In this document: positions 8,785 to 16,580 of the stretch, piece by piece | Position numbering within the stretch: position 1 is the first letter of the stretch | Layout: every line of letters begins with the position of its first letter | NCBI GenBank assembly: GCA_910584235.1 | Contig: CAJTZD010000036.1 | Span: 1-41,988 of the forward strand | Length of the DNA stretch: 41,988 nt | Direction: 5' to 3' | From: an uncultured Acetatifactor sp. | GTDB lineage: Bacteria; Bacillota; Clostridia; Lachnospirales; Lachnospiraceae | Program-made: the position numbers and the translations under genes | Notes under the pieces: generated by a model | Databases searched by the model: none | The model's input: the letters and a program-made list of their open reading frames with translations, nothing else | What the model was told of the DNA's origin: nothing

Positions 8785-10338
8785 ATGAAAGGTAAAATGA
8801 AAAAGTTATTTGCCCTGGCGTTGGCAGCTATCATGGTTCTGGCTATGGGCATCACGGCTTCGGCAGAGAATGACAGCAGTATTGTAATCAAGGGTGCTCT
8901 TGATGGTGCAAAGTACAAAGCATACAAAATTTTCGATGTAGATGCGGCACCAGTTGGGGAGGAGGAGACGGGATATACTTATACGCGGCCTGTCGATGCA
9001 AAGGAACTGGGCAATCTTAATAACTTGTTTACTGTAGTAAAAGGCAGCGAAAAAATTTATTATACGCCTAAAAATGGCCTGACAGGATCTGAATTGGCAG
9101 AAGCATTGGAGAATGTAGCAGAGGATTATGCACTGAATACTGCTGTAGAAGTAACAGGTGCAGATGGAACAGCTACGATCAGTGGTCTGGATGCAGGATA
9201 TTATTATGTAGTATCCGATCAGGGCACTGTGGCTATGCTCAGAGCGGTAAGCGGAGAAACAACTATTACAGAGAAGAACACAACTTCCGGCTGGGGTGAC
9301 GGTGGCGGAAAGAAAGCTTATAGCGATGAAGACAGAACAACGCAGGATAAGTTTTATGCAATCGGCGATACCATCTATTACGAAGTGACTTATAAGAATG
9401 CTGTTAATTTCGTAAAAAAGGATGATGCTACAGAAAAAGTCTATCAGTATACAGCAAAAGATACAATGCCGACAGGGGTTGAATTAAAAGTAAACAGCAT
9501 TGAAGTTACGGTAACAGAAAAGAATGGAACTTCACATAGTGAGAATACCTATAAGGTTAAAACTGATACTGAGATCACAACAAACGGTTTTGAAATTGTA
9601 ATTCCCTGGGCAGCTACTGAGATTGTAGATGAGAATGACCCGACTACTGCAGAAGATTTTATTTATCAGAGCGTACCGGCAGAGATTAAGATTACTTACC
9701 AGGCGACTGTAACTAAAGATGTAAATAGTGAGGGTGAGGCTTTAACAAACAAGGCGCGTATCAGCTATAATGCCAATGCGTTTACACCTGATGAGACACC
9801 GGATCCGGGTGATAATGATGTTTACACTGGTGCTGTGATAATCCAGAAGTACGACAGCAAAGCAGGCTCTTTTGCAAATGCAAGCAGTGAACAAAAACTT
9901 AAGGGCGCTACATTTAAAATTTACCAAAAAGACAATGATGGGCGTAAATATCTTATTCAAAACGCAGATACAAAGGCCATTACTTGGGGTGGCGAGACTG
10001 AAGCGACAGAATTCACAACAGGTACTGACGGTACGATCAAAGTAGTAGGTCTTGATGCGGGGACCTATTATCTCAAAGAGACTGCTGCACCGGCAGGATA
10101 TAATGCATTGGAAGATACAGAGGCAAATGAGAAACAGAGATCTTTTACAATTGCAGAAGGTAATTCAACAGAGGTAGGTGCTTTGGTTGTTAGCAGAGAA
10201 ATTGCAAACAGCACAGGCGCAATCCTCCCCTCCACCGGCGGCATCGGTACCACAATCTTCTACGTGGTAGGCGGCATCCTGGTAGTAGTGGCAGGCGTCC
10301 TGCTGATCACCAAGAAGCGCATGAGCGGACGTGACTAA
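8785..10338 (+). CDS. Major pilin, LPxTG backbone subunit
   Basis: This 517-residue protein begins with a classical signal peptide ending near AMGITASAEN. Domains resembling streptococcal/corynebacterial major pilins follow: an N-terminal domain ending near residue 170, a central beta domain, and a C-terminal CnaB-like domain containing YYLKETAAPAGY, an E-box for isopeptide formation. The sorting signal is LPSTG at 481-485, then a hydrophobic stretch and KKRMSGRD. I see no canonical YPKN-type pilin motif; lysines near TEKNTT (about 165) or IIQKYDSK (about 352) could serve instead. AAAGGAAGG supports the start. It lies 110 bp after the adhesin and before srtC, the usual order for a sortase-assembled pilus. 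The coding sequence is AT-rich until the sorting signal, where codon use becomes GC-rich. Confidence 0.9.
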   Translation: MKGKMKKLFALALAAIMVLAMGITASAENDSSIVIKGALDGAKYKAYKIFDVDAAPVGEEETGYTYTRPVDAKELGNLNNLFTVVKGSEKIYYTPKNGLTGSELAEALENVAEDYALNTAVEVTGADGTATISGLDAGYYYVVSDQGTVAMLRAVSGETTITEKNTTSGWGDGGGKKAYSDEDRTTQDKFYAIGDTIYYEVTYKNAVNFVKKDDATEKVYQYTAKDTMPTGVELKVNSIEVTVTEKNGTSHSENTYKVKTDTEITTNGFEIVIPWAATEIVDENDPTTAEDFIYQSVPAEIKITYQATVTKDVNSEGEALTNKARISYNANAFTPDETPDPGDNDVYTGAVIIQKYDSKAGSFANASSEQKLKGATFKIYQKDNDGRKYLIQNADTKAITWGGETEATEFTTGTDGTIKVVGLDAGTYYLKETAAPAGYNALEDTEANEKQRSFTIAEGNSTEVGALVVSREIANSTGAILPSTGGIGTTIFYVVGGILVVVAGVLLITKKRMSGRD

Positions 10339-10430
10339 TCAGTCACCGCAAGCCATAGCACAACCGACAAAAGACAAAAGGCAATAAACCAGAACCAAAA
10401 GAACCAATTAAGTATCAAATAAGCACCAGA

Positions 10431-10470
10431 CCTCCGGGGTGGGGAGCCCTCCGACACCCCGCCCCGGAGG
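10431..10470 (+). other. Strong GC stem-loop between major pilin and srtC
   Basis: CCTCCGGGGTGGG (from 10431) pairs with CCCGCCCCGGAGG (ending 10470) with one non-Watson-Crick position. No T-tract follows, so this is not a typical terminator. It may stabilise the 3' end of an abundant pilin mRNA or damp expression of downstream genes. Apart from this, the 291 bp from 10339 to 10629 shows no gene. Confidence 0.6.
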
Positions 10471-10629
10471 ATGCCGCACGAGGCTGACACCTTCCCGTGG
10501 TGTGCGGCGAGCAACGGAAAGCGCCCGGCATGACCCATGCAGCGCGGTTCCGGCAAAGCGCAGCAAAAGGCCCAAGGAGCCGTAAGCTTCCCGGGCCATG
10601 GATTCAGGAAGCAACTGGCGGGGAAACCG

Positions 10630-11541
10630 ATGAAGAAAAAAGAAAACACAAGGAAAGCGGGGAGGAGAAAGGGCACCCTCTCCAACATCCTCCTGACGGT
10701 GGTCCTGCTGGCAGGGCTGGGCGTCATGCTCTACCCCACAGTCAGCGACTACTGGAACTCCCTCCACCAGACCCGGGCCATCGCGGATTACGATGCGGTG
10801 GTGGCCCAGCTGGACGAGACGGATTACGAAGCCCTCTTCGCCGCGGCGGAGGAATATAACGTGAAGCTCCGGGAACTGAGCGCGCCTTACTCGGAATACG
10901 AGGAGCTGGACGACCTGTATTACAGCGTCCTGGATGTGGCCGGAAACGGCATCATAGGCCACATTTCCATCCCTAAGATCGGCGTGAACCTGCCGGTCCA
11001 CCACGGCACCAGCGATCCCGTACTGAACGTGGCGGTGGGACACCTGGAGGGCTCCAGCCTCCCCATAGGGGGGGAGGGCCGCCACAGCGTACTCTCGGCC
11101 CACAGGGGCCTGCCCTCCGCGAAGCTGTTCACGGACCTGGACCGCCTGGAGAAAGGAGACATCTTCATTCTCACAGTGCTGAACAGGACGCTGACCTACG
11201 AGGTGGACCAGATCCTTATCGTGGAACCTACCCAGATGGAGGCCCTGAACGTGACCAGGGGGAAAGACTACTGCACTCTGCTCACCTGTACCCCCTACGG
11301 GATCAATTCCCACCGGATGCTGGTGCGCGGGCACAGGATCGACAACATTGAGGAAGAGCAGATCGTCATCGTGGCCGCGGAGGCTCAGAAGATCCCCAGC
11401 TACTACGTCATTCCCGCAGTGGGGATACCGTTACTGTTCGTGACACTGGTGATCATGCTGATCGTATCCGGCAGGAAGCGCTCCGGGAAGACCGGGGAGG
11501 AGCTGCTGGAGGAATTCAAGAGAGACAACGATTTCAAATAA
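10630..11541 (+). CDS. srtC: Class C sortase (pilin polymerase)
   Basis: This 303-residue transpeptidase should cleave LPxTG between Thr and Gly and link pilin subunits through lysine side chains. It has an N-terminal membrane anchor (about 17-37), a sortase domain with catalytic His158 (SAHRG), Cys220 (TLLTCTPYG) and Arg229 (HRMLVRG), and a second C-terminal transmembrane segment typical of class C. The usual DP(W/F/Y) lid motif is not evident; the region instead reads ELDDLYYS. I chose ATG 10630 because GGCGGGGA lies just before it and the hydrophobic anchor follows naturally; an upstream in-frame ATG at 10537 would add about 31 residues. Position directly after the major pilin supports dedicated polymerisation of that subunit. 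Confidence 0.92.
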   Translation: MKKKENTRKAGRRKGTLSNILLTVVLLAGLGVMLYPTVSDYWNSLHQTRAIADYDAVVAQLDETDYEALFAAAEEYNVKLRELSAPYSEYEELDDLYYSVLDVAGNGIIGHISIPKIGVNLPVHHGTSDPVLNVAVGHLEGSSLPIGGEGRHSVLSAHRGLPSAKLFTDLDRLEKGDIFILTVLNRTLTYEVDQILIVEPTQMEALNVTRGKDYCTLLTCTPYGINSHRMLVRGHRIDNIEEEQIVIVAAEAQKIPSYYVIPAVGIPLLFVTLVIMLIVSGRKRSGKTGEELLEEFKRDNDFK

Positions 11542-11568
11542 GATTCGAATCATAAGGAGGAAACGCCC

Positions 11569-12753
11569 ATGAAAACAAAATGGAAGAGCCGCAAGCGGTT
11601 CCGGGGCCGCCTGATGGGTCTGGCGCTTGCGTCCATACTGGCAGCGGGATGCCTCGCTGCAGCGGCCGGCGGTACGGCCCGCGCGGCCGCGCCCCTGGAC
11701 CTTTCCGCTCCCTGCACCCTGCAGGTGAGGGTGGAGCCCAAGGCCCTGTCGGAGGATGGGGAGGCCCAGTCGCCGGACGTGGCCATAGACCTGTACAAGG
11801 TGGCGGATGCCGTGAAAGAGGAAAACTATGACGCCTACCGCCTGGAAGCCGCAGGAGCTTTCGCGGATATGGATGTGGACATCACCGTGGGGGAGATGGC
11901 GGGAGAGGAGCTCTTACGGACCTGGAAAGAGCAGGCACAGAATGCCGCGGCCATCGTCTTCGCAGAGGGGAACCGAATGGCTCCCGCAGCCACAGCCGTA
12001 AAGGCACAGGGAGCCGAACTGGTGGAATTCCCCGGCCTGGAGCCCGGCCTGTACCTGATGGTTCCCAGAGGGGCTGATTTAGAAGCGGCAGACTACCTGG
12101 TCCGGGAGACCCTGGAGGGTGAGACAGGAGAGCCTCAGGAAACCATCCAGACCATAGCCTACTCCGACTCCTATACATTCACCTACAGCCCCCAGCTGGT
12201 GGCGCTGCCCATAAAGGAGAGCACGGACGGCACCGCAGCCACCTCCAATCCTGGGGAATGGATCTACCAGCTCACAGGCTTTAACGCCGCCGAGTCCAAA
12301 CCGGCCCTAAGCGACAGATTCGGTGCCCTGCGGATAGACAAGGAGCTGACCGAGTACGTGACAGGGAGCCCTGCCACATTCGTCTTCACCGTGGAGGCGA
12401 CCCTCAGGGGAAATCTGGTCTACAGCAACGTAGTCTCCCTCACATTCAGCGCACCCGGGACACAGAGCGAGCTCATCCTGGACCGGATCCCGGTAGGGGC
12501 TGAAGTGACGGTAACGGAAAGCTATTCCGGAACCACCTACCAGGCGGCCCCGGGAAGCGCCCAGACCCAGACCCTGACACTGACAAACGCGGAACCGGAG
12601 GACGCAGACTTTACCAACATCGCGTCATTCCGGAACATATACGACGGTTCAGGCAGACAGGGTTCTGCCATCACAAACCATTTCGAGTACGCCGACGACG
12701 GCCAGGGCCTGGTATGGAACTGGACCCAGATCCCGGCCGGTGAAGAAGAGTAG
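11569..12753 (+). CDS. Secreted pilin-like protein without a sorting signal
   Basis: This 394-residue protein has a basic N-terminus and a signal peptide ending around GTARAAAPLD. The mature part resembles pilin modules: a first domain with PDVAIDLYKVAD and a GLEPGLYLMV stretch like other pilin D1 domains, then a CnaB-like domain (about 245-390) with TVTESYSG. It ends at PAGEEE without LPxTG, hydrophobic anchor or basic tail, so it is not anchored by the usual sortase route. It may be a minor subunit joined non-covalently, or released. AAGGAGG supports the start. It follows srtC by 27 bp and precedes the SipW-type genes by 14 bp, consistent with one operon. Specific function unknown. Confidence 0.8.
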   Translation: MKTKWKSRKRFRGRLMGLALASILAAGCLAAAAGGTARAAAPLDLSAPCTLQVRVEPKALSEDGEAQSPDVAIDLYKVADAVKEENYDAYRLEAAGAFADMDVDITVGEMAGEELLRTWKEQAQNAAAIVFAEGNRMAPAATAVKAQGAELVEFPGLEPGLYLMVPRGADLEAADYLVRETLEGETGEPQETIQTIAYSDSYTFTYSPQLVALPIKESTDGTAATSNPGEWIYQLTGFNAAESKPALSDRFGALRIDKELTEYVTGSPATFVFTVEATLRGNLVYSNVVSLTFSAPGTQSELILDRIPVGAEVTVTESYSGTTYQAAPGSAQTQTLTLTNAEPEDADFTNIASFRNIYDGSGRQGSAITNHFEYADDGQGLVWNWTQIPAGEEE

Positions 12754-12767
12754 GGGGGTGGGATGAG

Positions 12768-13322
12768 ATGAAAAAAAGCAAGATATTTCTGACAGCCATA
12801 TCCGCCCTTGCGGCAGGCATGGTGCTCACTGCCACGGCGGGCAGCGCCTGGGCCTACTTCACCACCAATACCAGTGCCTCGGGCAGCTATACTTTAAGCC
12901 TCGGCAATGAGACCCGGATCGTAGAGACCTACTCGGAGCATACCAAGCACCTGGTAGTCACCAACGAGGGAACCGCGCCGGTATACGTAAGGGCCAGGGC
13001 ATTCAGCGGCAGCCTTTACGGCCTGGCCTACACCGGAGAGGGCTGGCAGGCCGGGGCAGACGGCTACTACTACTACAACGCGGCCGTGCCCGGTATAACC
13101 ACCGCCGAGGACGGCACCGTGACAAAGTCCCAGACCACCCAACTGGACGTCCTCATCACTTTCCCGGAGGAGGCCGAAGAGGGAGACGAGTGTAACGTAG
13201 TCGTCATCTACGAGTCCATTCCGGTACAGTACGACAGCGACGGGAACCCCCTGGCGCCCCAGGCGGCGGACTGGTCTGGCAAGGTGCTCACCGGCAGGAC
13301 GGAAGGAGGGAATGACCGATGA
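12768..13322 (+). CDS. SipW-dependent-type exported protein (TasA/CalY-like)
   Basis: This 184-residue protein starts with MKKSKIFLTA and a hydrophobic stretch ending GSAWAYFTTNTSASG. The aromatic AYFT sequence after the cleavage region is the hallmark of signal peptides handled by SipW-type peptidases in TasA, camelysin and relatives. The mature part is a compact beta-rich domain (LVVTNEGTAPVYVRARAF...VVIYESIPVQY) like TasA-family matrix proteins. A SipW-like peptidase lies 2.6 kb downstream in the same direction. Its stop overlaps the next start in ATGA, implying translational coupling. TasA relatives form extracellular fibres in biofilms; whether this one polymerises cannot be told from sequence. 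Confidence 0.82.
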   Translation: MKKSKIFLTAISALAAGMVLTATAGSAWAYFTTNTSASGSYTLSLGNETRIVETYSEHTKHLVVTNEGTAPVYVRARAFSGSLYGLAYTGEGWQAGADGYYYYNAAVPGITTAEDGTVTKSQTTQLDVLITFPEEAEEGDECNVVVIYESIPVQYDSDGNPLAPQAADWSGKVLTGRTEGGNDR

Positions 13323-14041
13323 AGAAATTTAAGAAAATACTGGCATCCCCCATCACCACCATAGCCGCGTTCGTGCTGGCGGCGGGCCTGCTGCTCTTCA
13401 GCTCCATCGGCGGCGCCAGAGCGGCTCTGACCTACTTCTCCGACGACTACGCGGCCAACATCCAGCTCCAGGAGATCGGCGTGACCTTAGTGGAGAACGG
13501 AGCCCCGGCAGAGGGCGAACTGCTCAAAGGCCTCCTGGCAGAGGGCGAACAGTTCAAGCCCGGCGTCTCCTACAAAGAACAGCTCAACGTCTACAACAGC
13601 GGCGTCATCAACGAGTATGTCCGCGTAAGCATCCACAAGTACTGGCTGGATGAAAACGGAGAAAAAATCCGCACCCTGTCCCCGGACCTGATAAAGCTGA
13701 ACCTGGTGAACTTAGGCAGCGACTGGCTGTTGGACAGCGAAGCCTCCACCGAGGAGCGCACCGTCCTCTATTACAATAAGCTGCTGAACTCCCAGAACGA
13801 AACCCCGCTCTTTGCCGACCGGCTCACCATAGACGGCAGCGTGGCGGACCACGTCAGCGAGACCAAAAAGACTGACGGCAGATACACCACCATCACCACA
13901 GTCTACGAATACGACGGCGCCCGGTTCTGCATAGAGGCCCGTGTGGACGCAGTACAGGAACACAACGCAAAGGACGCCGTCTGGAGCGCATGGGGCCGCA
14001 GGGTCACCATAGACGAAAACGGCGTGCTGAGCCTGGACTAG
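13319..14041 (+). CDS. Second SipW-dependent-type exported protein
   Basis: This 240-residue protein has a basic N-terminus, a hydrophobic core (about 12-32) and a cleavage region GGARAALTYFSDDYAANI. The aromatic TYFSD position matches the AYFT of its upstream neighbour and of TasA-type proteins. The mature region includes LNVYNSGVINEYVRVSIHKYWLDENG, a beta-sandwich signature seen in this group, and has no cell-wall anchor. The start overlaps the previous stop by 4 nt (ATGA), so the two are probably made in fixed ratio. As a pair they resemble a TasA-like fibre subunit and an accessory. No closer assignment can be made by eye. Confidence 0.8.
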   Translation: MKKFKKILASPITTIAAFVLAAGLLLFSSIGGARAALTYFSDDYAANIQLQEIGVTLVENGAPAEGELLKGLLAEGEQFKPGVSYKEQLNVYNSGVINEYVRVSIHKYWLDENGEKIRTLSPDLIKLNLVNLGSDWLLDSEASTEERTVLYYNKLLNSQNETPLFADRLTIDGSVADHVSETKKTDGRYTTITTVYEYDGARFCIEARVDAVQEHNAKDAVWSAWGRRVTIDENGVLSLD

Positions 14042-14054
14042 GAGGGGAGAGACC

Positions 14055-15908
14055 ATGAAGAAGAGAATACTGACATCCGCCCTCCTGGCAGGGCTGCTGG
14101 CCCTTGCGCCGGCTACGGCGCGGGCGGAAACCCTGACCTCGGAGCGGAACGTGACCTTTACCCAGGACAACAAGCTGTCCGAGGACCGCACCGCCTCCGA
14201 CGTAAACAGCGCCGTGTACGACTTACAGCCCGGCGACGACATTACTATCACCCTGAACCTGAAAAACGACAACGCCTCCGCCTCCAACTGGTACATGACC
14301 AACGAGGTGCTCCAGTCCTTAGAGGAGACCGCGGGGAGCGGGGCCAGCGGCGGCGCGTACGAATACGAGCTCACCTACACGGACCCTGCCGGCACCCGGG
14401 AGATACTGTTTACCAGCGACACCGTGGGCGGCGAGAACAACGGCAGCCGCGTAGGCTTAAAAGCCGCCACCAGCGGCTTGGAGGACTTCCTCTACCTGGA
14501 CACCTTACAGCCGGGCCAGAGCGGAGCGGTGACCCTGCGTGTGGCTTTGGACGGCGAGACCCAGGGCAATGACTACCAGAACACCCTGGCAAGCCTCCAG
14601 ATGAACTTCGCCGTTGACACCACCACCGTCAACACCCAGACCGTGAACCGCACGGTGGAGGGAGACCCGGTGCCCGTGGACGACAACGGCGGCCAGGGAA
14701 CGGACGGAAACGGAAACGCGGACGGCAGCGGCTCCGGCAGAACCGGAATCGTGCGCACAGGAGACGAAAACGACCTGCTCCCCTACATCATAGCAGCGGG
14801 AGTCAGCGGAATCCTGTTCTTAGTCCTGGCCATTCTTGGAGTGAAAGAGCAGAAAAAAGGAAAAATAAAGAAAAACGCCAAAGCCCTTGGCATCGGCATC
14901 CTGGCCCTGTGCCTGGCATGGAACACGGCCGCGCCCGTATCGGCGGCTGAGGACTACACCTACACCCTGCGGCTGTTCGCGGGAGCCCAGGGAACCATAG
15001 ACGCCTCCGTGGTCCAGCGCCTTACCGACGCCGGCGCCACCGTGGACATCCAAGGCGGCGAGGTCTGCGTCATAAGCGGCCTCCACTACGGGGAGCAGGT
15101 AGTCCTGGACATCCAGAAAGGCGTTCGTCTGGACGGCGCCAGCAAGTACTACCGTAAGGGCTTCCGCATAAGCGGCGAGGATACGAACAGCAGCCGCCTG
15201 GCCAACCCCTCCGTCACCGTGACAGGGGACACCGACTATGTGGTGGCCTACGGCATCCGGGGAGAGACCGTGGCCTACACCGTCAGCTACCGTGACAGTG
15301 CCGGCACCGACCTGTACCCCAGCGCAGTTTACTACGGCAATGTGGGCGACAAGCCCGTGGTGGCCTACCAGTACATCGAGGGCTGGCAGCCCCAGGCCTA
15401 CAACCTGGGCAAGACCCTGACGGCGGACGCCTCCGAGAACCAGTTCACGTTCGTGTACACCCCGGTGCCTACAGTGACCAACGTAAACACCGTCGTGGTG
15501 CCCGGCCCCCAGGTGCCCGCACCGGAACAGGGGCAGGAGCCGGAAGAAGAGCCCGCGCCGCCCGTGACAGTGGTGACGCCCCCTGAAGAGGAGGAAGAGC
15601 CGGAACCGGGCGTGGTGGAGGTGGAGGACGAGGTGCCTCCTCTGGCCGAGCCTGAAGATTACGAGGACCTGGACGAGGAAGAGACGCCCCTGGGAGGCTT
15701 CGGGGACAATGAGGACGACGGCAGCGGCGGAACCGACGAAAAGAATGTGGCAGAGTCCATCCTGGAAGACCTGGCCACGCCTCTGGCCATGCTGCCCACC
15801 CCGGCCAAAGCCGGGATCCTGGCGGCCGTGGTGGCCCTGGCAGGAGCAGGCATCTGTTGGCTGGTGATGACAGCCCGCAGGAAAGGGAAGAAAGAGAATG
15901 AGCAGTAG
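14055..15908 (+). CDS. Two-part surface protein with an internal signal-peptide-like segment
   Basis: The 617-residue product looks like two complete surface proteins joined. Part 1 has a signal peptide (1-24, ending ATARAE), a beta domain, a Gly/Asn/Ser-rich stretch, VRTGD at 233-237, a hydrophobic segment (241-262) and a Lys-rich patch (264-273), which together resemble a sorting signal. Part 2 then begins with a second hydrophobic stretch (278-296) ending AAPVSAAED, like a cleavable signal peptide. It continues through a MucBP/InlB-like beta region (about 300-475) and a Pro/Glu/Val-rich acidic spacer to a C-terminal anchor (residues about 588-608, then ARRKGKKENE). The second anchor is preceded by LPTPAK, not a clear LPxTG. 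No frameshift or stop separates the halves. GGAGGGGAG supports the start. Its end overlaps the SipW-like gene by 11 bp. Confidence 0.8.
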   Translation: MKKRILTSALLAGLLALAPATARAETLTSERNVTFTQDNKLSEDRTASDVNSAVYDLQPGDDITITLNLKNDNASASNWYMTNEVLQSLEETAGSGASGGAYEYELTYTDPAGTREILFTSDTVGGENNGSRVGLKAATSGLEDFLYLDTLQPGQSGAVTLRVALDGETQGNDYQNTLASLQMNFAVDTTTVNTQTVNRTVEGDPVPVDDNGGQGTDGNGNADGSGSGRTGIVRTGDENDLLPYIIAAGVSGILFLVLAILGVKEQKKGKIKKNAKALGIGILALCLAWNTAAPVSAAEDYTYTLRLFAGAQGTIDASVVQRLTDAGATVDIQGGEVCVISGLHYGEQVVLDIQKGVRLDGASKYYRKGFRISGEDTNSSRLANPSVTVTGDTDYVVAYGIRGETVAYTVSYRDSAGTDLYPSAVYYGNVGDKPVVAYQYIEGWQPQAYNLGKTLTADASENQFTFVYTPVPTVTNVNTVVVPGPQVPAPEQGQEPEEEPAPPVTVVTPPEEEEEPEPGVVEVEDEVPPLAEPEDYEDLDEEETPLGGFGDNEDDGSGGTDEKNVAESILEDLATPLAMLPTPAKAGILAAVVALAGAGICWLVMTARRKGKKENEQ

Positions 15909-16422
15909 TCCACAGGGACCAAAAAACGAGAAAAGGGGCGGGAAGCTGGTTCCCGCCCTTTGCAGCATAGCCGGTACCCTGATTCTGTTAGGGGTCATAG
16001 CGTTCTACCTGCCCGTCAGCATAGCCCATGCCAAAGGGTATGAAGTCTACAATGTAGTCAGCGGCAGCATGGAGCCCGCAATCCCGGTGGGGAGCGTGAT
16101 CTACGTGGAGACCCTGCGGCCGGAGGAAGTGGCGGAGGGAGACGTGATAGCGTTCCACGGAGGGGACTCCGTCATCGCCCATCGGGTGGTAAAAAACCGA
16201 GTGGGAGAGGGAGAGTTCATCACCAAGGGAGACGCCAACGCGGAGAACGACATGAACCCGGTAGGGTACCAGGAACTCATAGGCAGGGTATGCCTGCACT
16301 ACCCGGTGGCAGGCGGCCTGCTGGAGGTATGCACCAGCAGTATAGGGAAGCTGTACCTGATCTGCCTGGCCGCCTGCGGGGCCATGCTCAACATCCTGGC
16401 AGGGCGGCTGCGGAACCGGTGA
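15898..16422 (+). CDS. sipW: SipW-like signal peptidase (archaeal/ER-type S26B)
   Basis: This 174-residue peptidase has an N-terminal transmembrane segment (about 19-42), the catalytic Ser57 in VVSGSMEP and His95 in SVIAHRVV in place of the Lys of ordinary bacterial enzymes. A KGDANAENDMNPV block follows, and a C-terminal hydrophobic segment (about 150-168). These features match SipW and ER/archaeal signal peptidases, which process TasA-type precursors. The likely substrates are the two AYFT/TYFS proteins encoded just upstream. It overlaps the preceding gene by 11 bp. The operon therefore encodes two mechanistically different signal peptidases. Confidence 0.92.
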   Translation: MSSSPQGPKNEKRGGKLVPALCSIAGTLILLGVIAFYLPVSIAHAKGYEVYNVVSGSMEPAIPVGSVIYVETLRPEEVAEGDVIAFHGGDSVIAHRVVKNRVGEGEFITKGDANAENDMNPVGYQELIGRVCLHYPVAGGLLEVCTSSIGKLYLICLAACGAMLNILAGRLRNR

Positions 16423-16432
16423 GGGGACAATC

Positions 16433-16461
16433 CGCCTGACAGCAGCATATGCCGTCAGGCG
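16433..16461 (+). terminator. Stem-loop after the SipW-like gene, possible weak terminator
   Basis: CGCCTGAC (16433-16440) pairs exactly with GTCAGGCG (16454-16461). The trailing TGTTATAC is a poor U-tract. This may be an attenuator separating the structural genes from the AP2/srtB pair. The rest of 16462-16580 holds no clear gene; a TTGACG at about 16512 lacks a convincing -10. Confidence 0.4.
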
Positions 16462-16580
16462 TGTTATACGGCGGAGCCGAACAGAGTGCCCGGTAAAAGG
16501 GCTTATGAGTGGTTTGACGACATGCAAGAAAATGGAAACAAAAGGGAAGTAAGCTTCCATAAGGAAAGGAGAGCGGCGGC

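Noticed and set aside
14820..15998. Long minus-strand open frame opposite the two-part surface protein
   Set aside because: It mirrors the GC-rich codon bias of the plus-strand gene, has His/Gly-rich low-complexity sequence and no ribosome binding site.
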